A stretch of DNA of 64,000 bases from Nocardia paucivorans NBRC 100373 (GCF_000308675.1 NZ_BAGE01000038.1:1-64000); one strand, 5' to 3'. Numbered from the stretch's first letter, positions 42,581 to 52,059 are shown. Program-made: numbers and translations. Notes: generated by a model from the sequence alone, not told the origin.

Positions 42581-44029
42581 GTGGAACTCGATACCGTCCG
42601 TGAGGAGAAGGCGATTCGTGAACTGGAGAATCGCCTGGTGAAGGACTATACGGAGACCCACTCTCCCGATCGGGTGGGCGCCGTCGTCCATGATGTGCAC
42701 AAGCGCTTCGAGGGTATGCCGGTTCGTGATTTCGTTCCTATTCTGGTGGAACGCATCGTCCGCCGAGAACTGGAACCGGGTAACGGTCCCGAAAATGCCG
42801 AAGAAGCCGGGGGATCCGCCGACGGGACCACGAAATCCACTACCGTCGCGGTTTATTCGAATAAAGATAACGAAAATATCGGATCGAATTCGCTCGCTCG
42901 TAACCTACCGGACAACTTGCGCGCAATTGTGAGCGACCGACGGGGTGCGCTCGCCCTGGCCGGGGCGGGTGTGCTCGCCGCAGGGGCGGCGGTTTGGGCC
43001 GCTACCCGGTCCGAACCCGATCCTGCCCCCGCCCCGGTCGCCTCGGCGACTCCCACGCCGACCCTGGTCTCGGGGGTGGTGGGCTCGGAGAAGATCGATT
43101 TCTTCACCGATCCTCGCGTGGTGGACGTATTCGACCACTACGGCCTGCGGGTGGAGGTCCACCCCGCCGGTTCGCGGGAGATCGCCACCTCCGTCGATCT
43201 GAGTGCCTTCGCTTTCGCCTTCCCGGCCGGTCTGCCCGCCGCGCAGCGGCTGAAACAGAAGGTGGGGGTCGGCACCCAGTACTCGCCGTTCCATTCACCG
43301 ATGGCAATCGCCACCTTCGGGCCCATTGTGGACCTGCTCAACCGTGCCGGCGCCGTGAAACACGACGGTCCGGTGCCGACCCTGGATATCGGCGCCTACC
43401 TCGATATGGTGGCCCGCGGCACCCGATGGGCGGATCTGGAAGGCAACACCGCCTATCCGGTACGCAAGAACATCCTGATCTCCACCACCGACGCGCGAAC
43501 CTCCAACTCGGCGGCCATGTATGTGGCGGCGGCGAGTTATGTACTCAACGAGAACGCGGTGGTGCGCGGAACCGCCGCCGAACAGCATGTGCTGCCGATG
43601 CTGCGTCGACTGTTCGGCGCCCAGGGGTACACCGAGGACTCCAGCCGGGGGCCTTTCGAGGAGTACCTCACCGTCGGTATGGGTGCCGTACCGATGGTCT
43701 GGATCTACGAGGCCCAGTATGTGGCGGCGACCGTTCAGGGCCGCATCAGGCCGGATATGGTGTTGCTGTATCCGTCGCCGACGGTGTATTCCCGGCACAT
43801 TCTCGTACCGCTGGACCCGGCGGGTGAACGGGTCGGCGAGCTGCTGTCCACCGATACGACCTTGCAGGCACTGGCCGCCGAACACGGGTTCCGCACCGGC
43901 GACACCGCCCGGTTCGCCGAGATCGTCGCCGAACACCAGGTGCCGGTCTCGCGTGAGCTGTACGACGTCGTCGACATTCCCGCCTTCGATACTCTCGAAC
44001 ATCTGCTCGACGGTGTGGCCGCCCTCTGA
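42581..44029 (+). CDS. Membrane-anchored protein: helical bundle plus binding domain
   Basis: This 482-residue protein has three parts. Residues 1-65 form a helical bundle (AIRELENRLVKDYTETHS, VGAVVHDVHKRFEGMPVRD), of a kind seen in mycobacterial three-helix-bundle dimerisation domains. A polar linker then precedes one membrane segment at about 122-141 (GALALAGAGVLAAGAAVWAA). Residues 150-482 look like an extracytoplasmic solute-binding or von-Willebrand-like scaffold (SEKIDFFTDPRVVDVFDHYG, LRVEVHPAGSREIATSVDLS, PMAIATFGPIVDLLNRAG, VRKNILISTTDARTSNSAAM). There is no transporter gene nearby, so a sensory or structural role is possible. The GTG at 42581 was chosen because it begins the conserved helix. 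Confidence 0.65.
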   Translation: MELDTVREEKAIRELENRLVKDYTETHSPDRVGAVVHDVHKRFEGMPVRDFVPILVERIVRRELEPGNGPENAEEAGGSADGTTKSTTVAVYSNKDNENIGSNSLARNLPDNLRAIVSDRRGALALAGAGVLAAGAAVWAATRSEPDPAPAPVASATPTPTLVSGVVGSEKIDFFTDPRVVDVFDHYGLRVEVHPAGSREIATSVDLSAFAFAFPAGLPAAQRLKQKVGVGTQYSPFHSPMAIATFGPIVDLLNRAGAVKHDGPVPTLDIGAYLDMVARGTRWADLEGNTAYPVRKNILISTTDARTSNSAAMYVAAASYVLNENAVVRGTAAEQHVLPMLRRLFGAQGYTEDSSRGPFEEYLTVGMGAVPMVWIYEAQYVAATVQGRIRPDMVLLYPSPTVYSRHILVPLDPAGERVGELLSTDTTLQALAAEHGFRTGDTARFAEIVAEHQVPVSRELYDVVDIPAFDTLEHLLDGVAAL

Positions 44030-44055
44030 TCGGTGGCCGGCCACACCCGCCGGGG

Positions 44056-44976
44056 TTACAGCTGCGGCATGACCCGTTCGGCGACGAGTTCCAGGTGGTC
44101 GAGATCCGACAGGTCGAGTACCTGCAGATAAATTCGTTCGGCGCCGATCTCCCGGTATCGGCCGATCTTGTCGACCACCTCGTCCGGGGAGCCCGCCAGT
44201 CCATTGGCGCGCAGCTCGTCGACCTCGCGGCCGATGGCGGCGGCGCGCCGGGCGACCTCGGCGTCGGTCGAGCCCACACATACCACCAGCGCGTTGGAAT
44301 AGATCAGGTCGTCCGGCGCGCGGCCCTGTTCCGTCACGGCTGCGCGGACCCGCTCGAACTGGGCGGCGCTGTCCTCGACGGACGCGAACGGGATATTGAA
44401 CTCGCTCGCGTAGCGGGCCGCCAGTCGGGGAGTGCGGCGCGCCCCCAGACCACCGATGAGCACCGGAATCGGTTGCTGCGCCGGCTTCGGGAGCGCGGGT
44501 GAGTTGCTCAGCTGGTAGTACTTACCGGTGAAGTCGAACGTATCGCCGAGTTTCGTTTCCCACAGCCCGGTGATGATGGCCAGCTGTTCTTCGAAGCGGC
44601 CGAACCGGTCGTTCGGGAACGGGATTCCGTAGGCGGTGTGTTCCTCGGCGTACCACCCGGTGCCCAACCCGAACTCGACCCGCCCACCGGACATCTGATC
44701 CACCTGCGCCACCTGAATGGCCAGCGGCCCCGGCAGGCGGAAGGTGGCGGCGGTGACCAGGGTGCCGAGCCGGATCCGGCTGGTTTCCCGGGCCAGCCCG
44801 GCCAGGGTGATCCAGGCGTCGGTGGGGCCGGGCAGTCCGTCCGCATCACCCATGCTCAGGTAGTGATCGGAGCGGAAGAAAGCGCCGAACCCCAGGTCTT
44901 CGGCGGTTTTGGCCACCCGGAGCAATGTGTCGTAATCGGCGCCTTGCTGCGGTTCGGTGAAGATACGCAGTTCCAT
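44056..44976 (-). CDS. F420-type luciferase-like oxidoreductase
   Basis: This protein of about 306 residues has the LLM TIM barrel with the expected motifs: MELRIFTEPQQG, FFRSDHYLSMG, ITLAGLARETSRIRLGTLVT, FRLPGPLAIQVAQVDQMSGG, RVEFGLGTGWYAEEHTAYG and PIPVLIGGLGARRTPRLAARY. Actinobacterial members usually use reduced F420 rather than FMN. The substrate is unknown. The ATG at 44976 begins the conserved strand; ATG 44985 and 45012 are longer options and none has a clear ribosome site. It is convergent with the binding-domain gene (26 bp apart). Confidence 0.85.
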   Translation of the reverse strand: MELRIFTEPQQGADYDTLLRVAKTAEDLGFGAFFRSDHYLSMGDADGLPGPTDAWITLAGLARETSRIRLGTLVTAATFRLPGPLAIQVAQVDQMSGGRVEFGLGTGWYAEEHTAYGIPFPNDRFGRFEEQLAIITGLWETKLGDTFDFTGKYYQLSNSPALPKPAQQPIPVLIGGLGARRTPRLAARYASEFNIPFASVEDSAAQFERVRAAVTEQGRAPDDLIYSNALVVCVGSTDAEVARRAAAIGREVDELRANGLAGSPDEVVDKIGRYREIGAERIYLQVLDLSDLDHLELVAERVMPQL

Positions 44977-45432
44977 GTCGACCATCGTGCCGCATTCCCG
45001 AACGTGCGACACGGCCGGTGCGGCACCGTGTGCGCTACCTCTCGCCGGGCCGTACCCGCTGCGGCGGAGAAGGGAATGAACGCTCCGTCATTGTGACCGG
45101 AACCACCGCGCCCGACCGCCCGCACGGGAGGGCGTAGCCGGCGATCGCGAGGCGTTCGGTGTCGCCCCGGACGTAGACGTGTGTGACGGCCGAGACGCGC
45201 GCCGGATATCCGCCCGGGCGCATTTACCGAAGTAATCGAGATCTCGTCGGTACAGATGATCACCGCCCGACCAGGTCGACCGGTCATATCGGATATGGCC
45301 GCGGTGAATGATCGGCAATCCACTTTGGTGATCTGCCACGAAACCGCTCCGAAACACTTCTACCTGCTGGTTCGGTTACCTCGGCGTCGCTATCGTGATG
45401 AGCGTTACAGCCGGGTTACCCGCCGACTTCGA
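44977..45432. other. Intergenic region without a supported gene
   Basis: About 450 bp separate the divergent luciferase-like and ligase-fusion genes. Reading frames here are short or Arg/Ser-rich and unlike real proteins. The ligase frame stays open back to 45256, so its true start could lie within this stretch. No terminator or clear operator was seen. Confidence 0.4.
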
Positions 45433-47580
45433 GTGTTGGCGCGGGCCGACGAGGAGTATCAGCAGTTGGTCACCGACCTCATCGATGTGCAAGTGCATCT
45501 GCCCGTGGCGCGTGGCGCGGTATGGGATCTGCTGCTCGATCCCCAGACCTATCCTCGGGTTTTCCCCGGGATCGGCGCCGGTGTGCAGTCGACCCGCCCC
45601 GGCCGGCAGGCGATGTTCGAATTCCGTATCGGCACACCCGATGTCGGGATTCGTACCGTCACCGTCCAAGTGGTCGCCGGGCGCTGGTACGAAAGCCTGG
45701 ACCTGCAGTGTCCGGGCCTGGGTTGTTTCGTCTCATTGCGACTGCGCGGGGAAGGTGATCGCTGTACGGTGGCGGTCACTTTCTTCGCTCCCGGCCGGAT
45801 ACACCCCCATATCGAAAGATTGTCCGACTCCGTGGTGGTCGATTGGGCCGAACGGGGACTGCGACGTATCGCCGATATCGTGTGCGGGGCGCCCACCTCG
45901 GTCGTCGTCAACGGCGAGAACACGGTGGTGCGCACACAGGTCGAGGTCGTGCGGCAGGTGATGACCAGCGGTGTGGTGCGCCCCGGCAGTATGGGTGTCG
46001 CGATGAAACAGCTGCGGTCGTTCACCCGCTGGGGATTCAACCTGGCCGGTGGGTATGCCGCCGGTGCCGCGCATTCCCCACATCGGGTCGCCGTCGTCGA
46101 CGACCGCGGGATGCGGACCTTCCACGAGATGCACGAGCGCACCAATGCGTTGGCCGCGGGAATGAGCGCGGTCGGTCTGGTCGCCGGTGACGCGATCGGC
46201 CTGCTGGCGCGCAACCACTCGGGCATGGTCGAAACCATGGTCGCGGCGGGCAAACTCGGTGTCGATGTGGTGTTGCTGAACGTGGGCCTGTCCGGCCGCC
46301 GAATCGAGGAGATCGTGCAGCGCCACCGACTCTCTGCGATATTCGTCGACGGTGAATTGGAAGAGCTCATCGCCTATCTGCACTCCGATATCCCGCGCTA
46401 CAACACCGATGGTCGACCGCCGGTATCCACGCGTCGCACCATTGATGATCTGATGGATACGGGGGAGAGCGGTTTCCGCCGCGCACCGCACCACGGCCGG
46501 CTGATCGTGCTCACCTCCGGGACCAGCGGCACCCCGAAGGGCGCACGCCGCCCGCATCCGAAAGGGTTCGCCACCATCGCGGCGTTGCTGTCGCGGATTC
46601 CGATGCAGATGGACCGGACGATGCTCATTCCGGCGCCGCTGTTCCACACCTGGGGACTGGCCGGACTCCAGTTGAGCACCGCGCTGCGTTCCACGGTGGT
46701 GCTCCCCGAACGGTTCGATGCCGAGGATTGTCTGCGCCGTATCGAGGAACGCGGGGTCACCACACTCGTCGTGGTGCCGACCATGGTGCATCGCATCCTG
46801 GAACTTCCCCGTCATATCCGTGATCGTTACGACACCTCCGCTCTGCGGCAGGTGATCAGCTGCGGTGCCCCGCTGGCCGGATCCACCGTTCTGCGCTTCA
46901 TGGATGCCTACGGCGACATCCTCTACAACGTCTACGGTTCCACCGAGGTGTCGTGGGCGTCGGTTGCGACACCGGAGGACATGCGCATCGCGCCGACCAC
47001 CGCCGGTCGTCCGCCGTTGGGGACGAAAGTTGCGGTTCTGGGCCCGGACGAGCGACCGGTGCCCGTCGGTGCCATCGGACATATCTTCGTCGGTAACCAC
47101 ATGCTTTTCGACGGCTATGTCAACGCGGCCCCACCGGATGAGGTCGACGGCATGCTGGACACCGGTGATCTGGGCTATATGGACGCTACCGGAAGGCTTT
47201 TCGTGGTCGGTCGCGATGACGAGATGATCATCTCCGGCGGGGAGAACGTCTTTCCGCGGCCGGTAGAGGAGGCGTTGGCGCATCTACCGCAGGTGCGTGA
47301 GGTGGCCGTCGTCGGGGTGCCCGACCCGGAATTCGGGCAGAGGTTGGCCGCATTCGTGGTGAAACGGGAAGGCGCCGGACTGGATCAGGACATGATCCGC
47401 ACCTATATCCGGCATCGGCTCAGCCGATTCTCCGTGCCCCGCGATGTCACCTTTCTGCCGTCATTACCGCGTGGTGAGACCGGCAAGGTCCTGAAACGGT
47501 TGCTCGCCGGGCCACAATCGGGGCAGATGCCGATGACGCCGCCGCAAATCGGCCGGTTGGGGGCTTCCGGCTCCGCGTGA
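45433..47580 (+). CDS. SRPBCC domain fused to acyl-CoA synthetase
   Basis: This protein of about 715 residues has an N-terminal SRPBCC/START-like domain (about 15-165: LIDVQVHLPVARGAVWDLLL, DPQTYPRVFPGI, a YESLDLQCPGLGCFV strand). A complete adenylate-forming enzyme follows: LIVLTSGTSGTPKGA (phosphate loop), VISCGAPLAGSTVLRF, YGSTEVSW, DTGDLGYMDATGRLFVVGR and the late Lys in PRGETGKVLKR. The ligase resembles FadD-type fatty acyl-CoA ligases that activate acyl chains. The SRPBCC pocket could bind the lipid substrate. The frame is open upstream to 45256; GTG 45433 was chosen because upstream residues are Arg-rich and no ribosome site is visible anywhere. Confidence 0.75.
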   Translation: MLARADEEYQQLVTDLIDVQVHLPVARGAVWDLLLDPQTYPRVFPGIGAGVQSTRPGRQAMFEFRIGTPDVGIRTVTVQVVAGRWYESLDLQCPGLGCFVSLRLRGEGDRCTVAVTFFAPGRIHPHIERLSDSVVVDWAERGLRRIADIVCGAPTSVVVNGENTVVRTQVEVVRQVMTSGVVRPGSMGVAMKQLRSFTRWGFNLAGGYAAGAAHSPHRVAVVDDRGMRTFHEMHERTNALAAGMSAVGLVAGDAIGLLARNHSGMVETMVAAGKLGVDVVLLNVGLSGRRIEEIVQRHRLSAIFVDGELEELIAYLHSDIPRYNTDGRPPVSTRRTIDDLMDTGESGFRRAPHHGRLIVLTSGTSGTPKGARRPHPKGFATIAALLSRIPMQMDRTMLIPAPLFHTWGLAGLQLSTALRSTVVLPERFDAEDCLRRIEERGVTTLVVVPTMVHRILELPRHIRDRYDTSALRQVISCGAPLAGSTVLRFMDAYGDILYNVYGSTEVSWASVATPEDMRIAPTTAGRPPLGTKVAVLGPDERPVPVGAIGHIFVGNHMLFDGYVNAAPPDEVDGMLDTGDLGYMDATGRLFVVGRDDEMIISGGENVFPRPVEEALAHLPQVREVAVVGVPDPEFGQRLAAFVVKREGAGLDQDMIRTYIRHRLSRFSVPRDVTFLPSLPRGETGKVLKRLLAGPQSGQMPMTPPQIGRLGASGSA

Positions 47581-47733
47581 GGACGGCCGGAACACGCAGC
47601 CGGCGGTGTGTGATACACCCGCGGGTCGATACGGGTCGACGACCGCACGGCCCGGCGGGCGTACGGGGTGATTCGCCGTGACGGTAGATTCAGCAGCCAC
47701 AGGTGCAGTAAGGCAGGAAGAGGCAGTTCCACC

Positions 47734-49050
47734 GTGGCCATAGTTTCCGTACTCGCAGGGATCGTTCCACCGGTGGTGGTCGCAGCGCTGCACTGGTACC
47801 TGTGGCGGCGACTCGTCCGGGACGCCACGCGACCTCGGACATTCTGGCGGTGGTTCGGCGGGGTGATTCTGGCGTCGGGCGCCGTGCTCATGACCGTCGC
47901 GCTGGGACTGATGGTGGCCGGCGTGTCCTGGGAAACGGTGCGGTTCCTGATGTGGCCGGGACTGTTGTGGACAGCGATGTCGCTGTACCTGTTCATCGGT
48001 GCGTTGATCGGCGAGGTGGTCCGGCCCCTACTGTTGCGTTCGCTGTCGCGGCGGGACGCCGATACCGTGGCGGCGGCCGCCGCGGTATCCGCGGAATCGT
48101 CCGCCGCGTCCCGGGCCCACGCCGTCGACGTCGAGGCGGGGGCGACCGCGTCGGCGTCGACGGCGCTCGGGAAGCAACTGTCGGCGCCGAATACCCCTGA
48201 CCAGGGGGATCGGACGATGGTTTCCCGGCGAATGTTCGTCTCCCGGTTGGCCGCCGGTGCGACGGTGGCGGCCTCCATGGCGACGGTCGGTCTCGGAACC
48301 CGCGGTGTGCTGAACGGTCCACTGGTGCGCCGGGTCACCGTCCCGTTGACCAAACTGCCCGCCGCCGCCCATGGATTCCGCATCACCCTGCTCAGCGATC
48401 TGCATCTGGGCCCGGTGCTGGGTGGTGAGTTCTGCGAGAAAGTGGTGCGCGCCGTCAACGAGACCGCTCCCGATCTCATTGCCGTCGTCGGAGATCTCAC
48501 CGACGGTACGGTGGCCGATCTACGTGACGAGGTGGCCCCGCTGGCCGGTCTACGTTCCCAGTTGGGCACTTTCGCTGTGCCGGGTAACCACGAGTACTAC
48601 TCCGATGCCGATGCCTGGATGGCGTATGTCGCCGACGAGCTGGGCATGCGGGTGCTGCTGAACAGTAGGGTCGAACTGCCCCATTTCGATCTCGCCGGGG
48701 TGGACGATATCGAAGGTGAGAAGCACGGTCGGGGCCCGGATTTCACGGCGGCGTTGGCCGGCCGCGACCCCGATCGCGCGTGTGTGCTGTTGGCACACCA
48801 GCCTCTCCTGGTACACGACGCCGTCGAGCACGAGGTGGACCTCCAGCTGTCCGGGCATACGCATGGTGGGCAGCTATGGCCCGGTAATCTCGTTGCCGCC
48901 CTGGCGAATCCGACGCTGGCGGGATTGGAGCACTATGGCGCCACCCAGCTCTACGTCAGCCGCGGCGCAGGGGCGTGGGGGCCGCCGGTCCGGGTGGCGG
49001 CGCCGTCGGATATCACCGTTCTCGAACTCGCCGCACAGCAGCGGGACTGA
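47734..49050 (+). CDS. Membrane metallophosphoesterase
   Basis: This 438-residue protein begins with about 3-4 hydrophobic segments (residues 1-110: VSVLAGIVPPVVVAALHWYL onward). A linker then ends in a twin-Arg and hydrophobic stretch (RRMFVSRLAAGATVAASMAT). The catalytic calcineurin-like domain shows all metal motifs: LLSDLHLGP, VVGDLTDG, VPGNHEYYS, LLAHQPLL and SGHTHGGQ. It probably faces the outside and could hydrolyse lipid-linked or nucleotide phosphates. It starts with the GTG at 47734. Its 3' end overlaps the convergent PapA-like gene by 38 bp, so both are transcribed through each other. Confidence 0.83.
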   Translation: MAIVSVLAGIVPPVVVAALHWYLWRRLVRDATRPRTFWRWFGGVILASGAVLMTVALGLMVAGVSWETVRFLMWPGLLWTAMSLYLFIGALIGEVVRPLLLRSLSRRDADTVAAAAAVSAESSAASRAHAVDVEAGATASASTALGKQLSAPNTPDQGDRTMVSRRMFVSRLAAGATVAASMATVGLGTRGVLNGPLVRRVTVPLTKLPAAAHGFRITLLSDLHLGPVLGGEFCEKVVRAVNETAPDLIAVVGDLTDGTVADLRDEVAPLAGLRSQLGTFAVPGNHEYYSDADAWMAYVADELGMRVLLNSRVELPHFDLAGVDDIEGEKHGRGPDFTAALAGRDPDRACVLLAHQPLLVHDAVEHEVDLQLSGHTHGGQLWPGNLVAALANPTLAGLEHYGATQLYVSRGAGAWGPPVRVAAPSDITVLELAAQQRD

Positions 49051-50290
49051 CCCGATCGGAGCCGAACTGCCCCAAGAGTGCCTCGAGGTGCGTTATTCGG
49101 GGCGACTGCACGGAGGTGAACTCCGGCGGATGGTGGATCTCGATACTCAGCCGGCCCTGGTATGTGCTGATGATGATGGTTCCGCTACCCGGTTGCGGCC
49201 GGCGACGTCCGGTGGGATCGGGCTTGGCGATCATGGTGGAGCGGAAGTCGGTGAACCGCAGGCCCGGTGGTTCCGGAAACGAAGGGATACGGCCCCAGTT
49301 CGTGGTCATGACCGTATCGACCATGCCCGGTGTCGGGGCGGCGTTCGTCCTGGGGAGTCGAAGCGGGGTGCGCTGGATGAATCCGGACTCGAGGCCCTCG
49401 CGGAGCGCGTCGCAGATGCCGCGGCCCAGGCCGACCAGGGTCGGTTCGATATCGGGGTCGGGCCGGTGGGTGGTGAATCCGAGGACGTTCGTACCCGCAA
49501 TCCGGCCGATCGGGGGATGCATACGCCGCCGCAGATCCACCGAGTACGAGTACATCAGGTCGTGTACCGGAACCCGTCTCTCCTCCGCCTCGGTGAGCAG
49601 TAGCGCCGCGGACACCAGACCGTGGACGGTCACCCCCGTGCGATGTCCGAAATCCACCAGCGCCGCGGTGGCCTCTCGGCTCAACAGGCATCGTGAGGTG
49701 ACGAGTGTGGGGTATGGCCCCTCGGCGCACGGCGGTCCCCCGTCCGGTCCCGTGAGGGCGGCGACCGAATCGGATGTGGCGGGTTCGTGAATGCCACGGG
49801 CGCGCAGCAGTTCCTCCACCGGCTGCGGGAAAGGTGCCTCCGACAGGCGTGGTGTCCCGCCTGCCACCGTCATACCGTAAGCGGCCCACAGGCGTTCGAG
49901 CAGTGCCAATGCGTGCATTGCGTCGGCGATACTGTGGTGGGCCAACAGGGTGACGCTTGTGGTCTCCGCGCCGCGAACCACACACAGCGTGCACAACGCC
50001 CGTCGTTGGTCGGGGTCGGCGCCGGTGAGCAGCAGCTCCGGGTCGCCCTCCGTTACGGTGATCTCGGTTTCGGACGGCCCGGAAGACACCAGGACGTGTC
50101 CGAGAACCCCATCCGGCACCAATTGCGCGTCGAGGGTCGGGTGTGCGGTCACCAGTGCGTCGAACGCGGTGGTCAGCGCGGCGATGTCCAGGCGCCCCGA
50201 TACCCGGACGCAATATCCGACGAATATTTCACTGAAGGCGTAGATCTGTTCGCTCGGCGCCAGTGGACGAATGACGGTAGCTGCGGTCAT
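49013..50290 (-). CDS. PapA-type acyltransferase (condensation-domain fold)
   Basis: This 425-residue protein resembles the phthiocerol dimycocerosyl transferase PapA5 and relatives. The acyltransferase motif HHxxxDA is present as LAHHSIADAMHALALLERLW near residue 120. The second lobe has YSYSVDLRRRMHPPI and GTNVLGFTTH, then the VMTTNWGRIPSFPE loop. Such enzymes transfer acyl chains from carriers onto lipid alcohols at the cytoplasmic side. No polyketide synthase lies nearby, so the acyl donor is unknown. Start 50290 follows GGGAGGGG. The gene is divergent from the siderophore-interacting protein gene. Confidence 0.75.
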   Translation of the reverse strand: MTAATVIRPLAPSEQIYAFSEIFVGYCVRVSGRLDIAALTTAFDALVTAHPTLDAQLVPDGVLGHVLVSSGPSETEITVTEGDPELLLTGADPDQRRALCTLCVVRGAETTSVTLLAHHSIADAMHALALLERLWAAYGMTVAGGTPRLSEAPFPQPVEELLRARGIHEPATSDSVAALTGPDGGPPCAEGPYPTLVTSRCLLSREATAALVDFGHRTGVTVHGLVSAALLLTEAEERRVPVHDLMYSYSVDLRRRMHPPIGRIAGTNVLGFTTHRPDPDIEPTLVGLGRGICDALREGLESGFIQRTPLRLPRTNAAPTPGMVDTVMTTNWGRIPSFPEPPGLRFTDFRSTMIAKPDPTGRRRPQPGSGTIIISTYQGRLSIEIHHPPEFTSVQSPRITHLEALLGQFGSDRVSPAAVRRVRER

Positions 50291-50404
50291 GGCGGACCCC
50301 TCCCTGAGAGCTTGCTGAGAGATTAGCCCAAATCCGGGCTCTCACCCTGTGTTTCGCAGAACCGTGGGCGAGTGCTACCGCCCGGTCGAATCGCGACTGG
50401 TACG

Positions 50405-50423
50405 TTGAGTTAGGTATGCCTAA
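50405..50423 (+). promoter_or_regulatory. IdeR/DtxR iron-box-like site
   Basis: The 19-bp TTGAGTTAGGTATGCCTAA matches 13 of 19 positions of the IdeR consensus TTAGGTTAGGCTAACCTAA, including all of the CCTAA arm. It lies 18 bp before the start of the siderophore-interacting protein gene and about 115 bp before the divergent PapA-like start. IdeR with Fe2+ would be expected to repress from it. Confidence 0.55.
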
Positions 50424-50441
50424 ATCCAGTGAGGAGACCGG

Positions 50442-51221
50442 ATGGCCAGAAAGCGCACCACCATGACCGTGCTCCGGACCGAGCGGGTGGGCCCGCATAT
50501 CGTCCGGGTGGTTCTCGGTGATCCCGGATTCGACGATTTCACCCCGAACGAATTCACCGACGCGTACGTGAAGCTGCTGTTCGACCGGCCCGAGGGCGAG
50601 GTCATGCGCACCTACACGGTCCGTTCGGTGGACACCGTGGCCCGCGAGGTCGCCATCGATATCGTGGTCCACGGTGACGAGGGCATCGCCGGCCCCTGGG
50701 CGCTCTCGGTGCAGCCGGGGGAGCGGATCGATATGTACGGTCCCGGGGGCGCCTACGCCCCGCGCGCAGATGTCGACTGGCATCTGCTCGCCGGTGACGA
50801 ATCGGCACTGCCGGCCATCGCCGCGGCCCTGGAAGCCCTGCCCGGGGACGCACCTGCGAAAGTGTTCATCGAGGTCGCCGATGCGGCGGATGAGATCCCC
50901 CTCACCACCGAGGCGTTGGTGGAGGTGACCTGGGTGCACCGCGGTGGGGCCGCGCACGAGGTGGGCGAGGACCGGGCCGGTGACAATGCGCCGCTCGTCG
51001 CGGCCGTGCGCAATGCCGCCTGGCTACCCGGTCGGGTCGGGGTCTTCATTCACGGTGAGGCGCAAGCGGTGATGCACAATCTGCGCCCCTATATCCGGAA
51101 GGAACGTGGGGTACCGGCAGAGTTCGCCTCCATCTCCGGTTATTGGCGTCGTGGCCGCACCGAGGAAGGGTTCCGGGTCTGGAAGAAGGAGCTCGCCGCC
51201 GCTGAGAGCGGCGGGGCATGA
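50442..51221 (+). CDS. Siderophore-interacting protein (flavin reductase)
   Basis: This 259-residue protein belongs to the SIP family, which reduces ferric siderophores with FAD and NAD(P)H in the cytoplasm. The FAD-binding strand VMRTYTVRSVD matches the family RxYT motif. It is followed by DIVVHGDEGIAGPWALSVQPGE, MYGPGGAYAP, the LLAGDESALPAIAAALEALP nucleotide site and ISGYWRRGRTEEGFRVWK at the C-terminus. Start 50442 is 5 nt after GAGGAG. An IdeR-like box lies just upstream, so the gene is probably switched on by iron shortage. Confidence 0.88.
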   Translation: MARKRTTMTVLRTERVGPHIVRVVLGDPGFDDFTPNEFTDAYVKLLFDRPEGEVMRTYTVRSVDTVAREVAIDIVVHGDEGIAGPWALSVQPGERIDMYGPGGAYAPRADVDWHLLAGDESALPAIAAALEALPGDAPAKVFIEVADAADEIPLTTEALVEVTWVHRGGAAHEVGEDRAGDNAPLVAAVRNAAWLPGRVGVFIHGEAQAVMHNLRPYIRKERGVPAEFASISGYWRRGRTEEGFRVWKKELAAAESGGA

Positions 51222-51282
51222 CCTCCGTACCGCCGGCGGCATAGGCGGTATAGCCATGAGTTCGCTCCCGGGGTGCGGGGAA

Positions 51283-52059
51283 TCAGCCGGCGGGGCAATC
51301 GGCGCCATTCGGGATGGGCAGGCAGATCCCCGCCGTGGCCGACAGCAACAGACTCGCCCCCGCCACGAGCGCCGCCACCGCGACGGCGCCGAAGACCAGC
51401 ACCCACAGCGATGCCGGGAGCCGGGTCAATCGGGCCAGCTGATCGGCGTCGGTGGTGCCATCGCGCATCCGGCGACGGGTGCGCTGTAGTTCGAGGACCG
51501 GCCGGCTGCCCGCGAACAGCAGCATCCAGGTCGCCAGATAGGCGAATCCGGCCTGTAGGGTGTCGGAGCCGAACCAGGAAACGCCGAAGACGAGAGCACC
51601 GGTGCCGAGCACCGATACCACCCCGTAGACATTGCGGATCATGACCAGCATGGCGGCCAGTGCGACGATGGAGATCCACAGCATGAGGGTGATCCGGCCG
51701 GCACCCAGCAGCGCGGCGAACCCGAGTCCCACCAGGGGCGGCGCCGGATAGCCCGCGAACGTGGTGAGAATCATGCCGAGGCCATAGGGTCTACCGCTGG
51801 ACACGGTGAGTCCGGAGGTGTCCGAGTGCAGCGTGATGGCATTGAGGCGGCGGCCGGTGAGCAGGGCCATCAGAGCATGTCCGCCCTCGTGCGCGATGGT
51901 CACCACATTGCGGGTCAGGCGCCACAGCGGGCGATACCCGACCAGCACCAGTGCCGCCGCCGCGGCGGCGAACACCAGCCACGGCGGCGGCGCCGCCTGC
52001 GTTGTCGTGAGCCGATCCGCGATGGACGTGCTGCGGTCGATCAATTCGGCTGTATCCAC
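51283..52059 (-). CDS. M50-type membrane metalloprotease
   Basis: This 258-residue protein has about six hydrophobic segments (PWLVFAAAAAALVLVGY; MILTTFAGYPAPPLVGLGFA; LMLWISIVALAAMLVMI and others). The zinc motif HEGGH (residues 57-61, in VVTIAHEGGHALMALL) lies in the second segment, as in site-2-type proteases (M50B). A second Asp or His ligand is not obvious. Substrates would be cut inside the membrane, but none can be named. It is divergent from the PucR-domain gene, with no neighbour on its strand. Confidence 0.75.
   Translation of the reverse strand: MDTAELIDRSTSIADRLTTTQAAPPPWLVFAAAAAALVLVGYRPLWRLTRNVVTIAHEGGHALMALLTGRRLNAITLHSDTSGLTVSSGRPYGLGMILTTFAGYPAPPLVGLGFAALLGAGRITLMLWISIVALAAMLVMIRNVYGVVSVLGTGALVFGVSWFGSDTLQAGFAYLATWMLLFAGSRPVLELQRTRRRMRDGTTDADQLARLTRLPASLWVLVFGAVAVAALVAGASLLLSATAGICLPIPNGADCPAG

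Noticed and set aside
49013..50290. A lipid (PDIM-like) or NRPS cluster around the PapA-like gene.
   Set aside because: Neighbouring genes are a phosphoesterase, SIP and M50 protease, with no polyketide synthase or NRPS.
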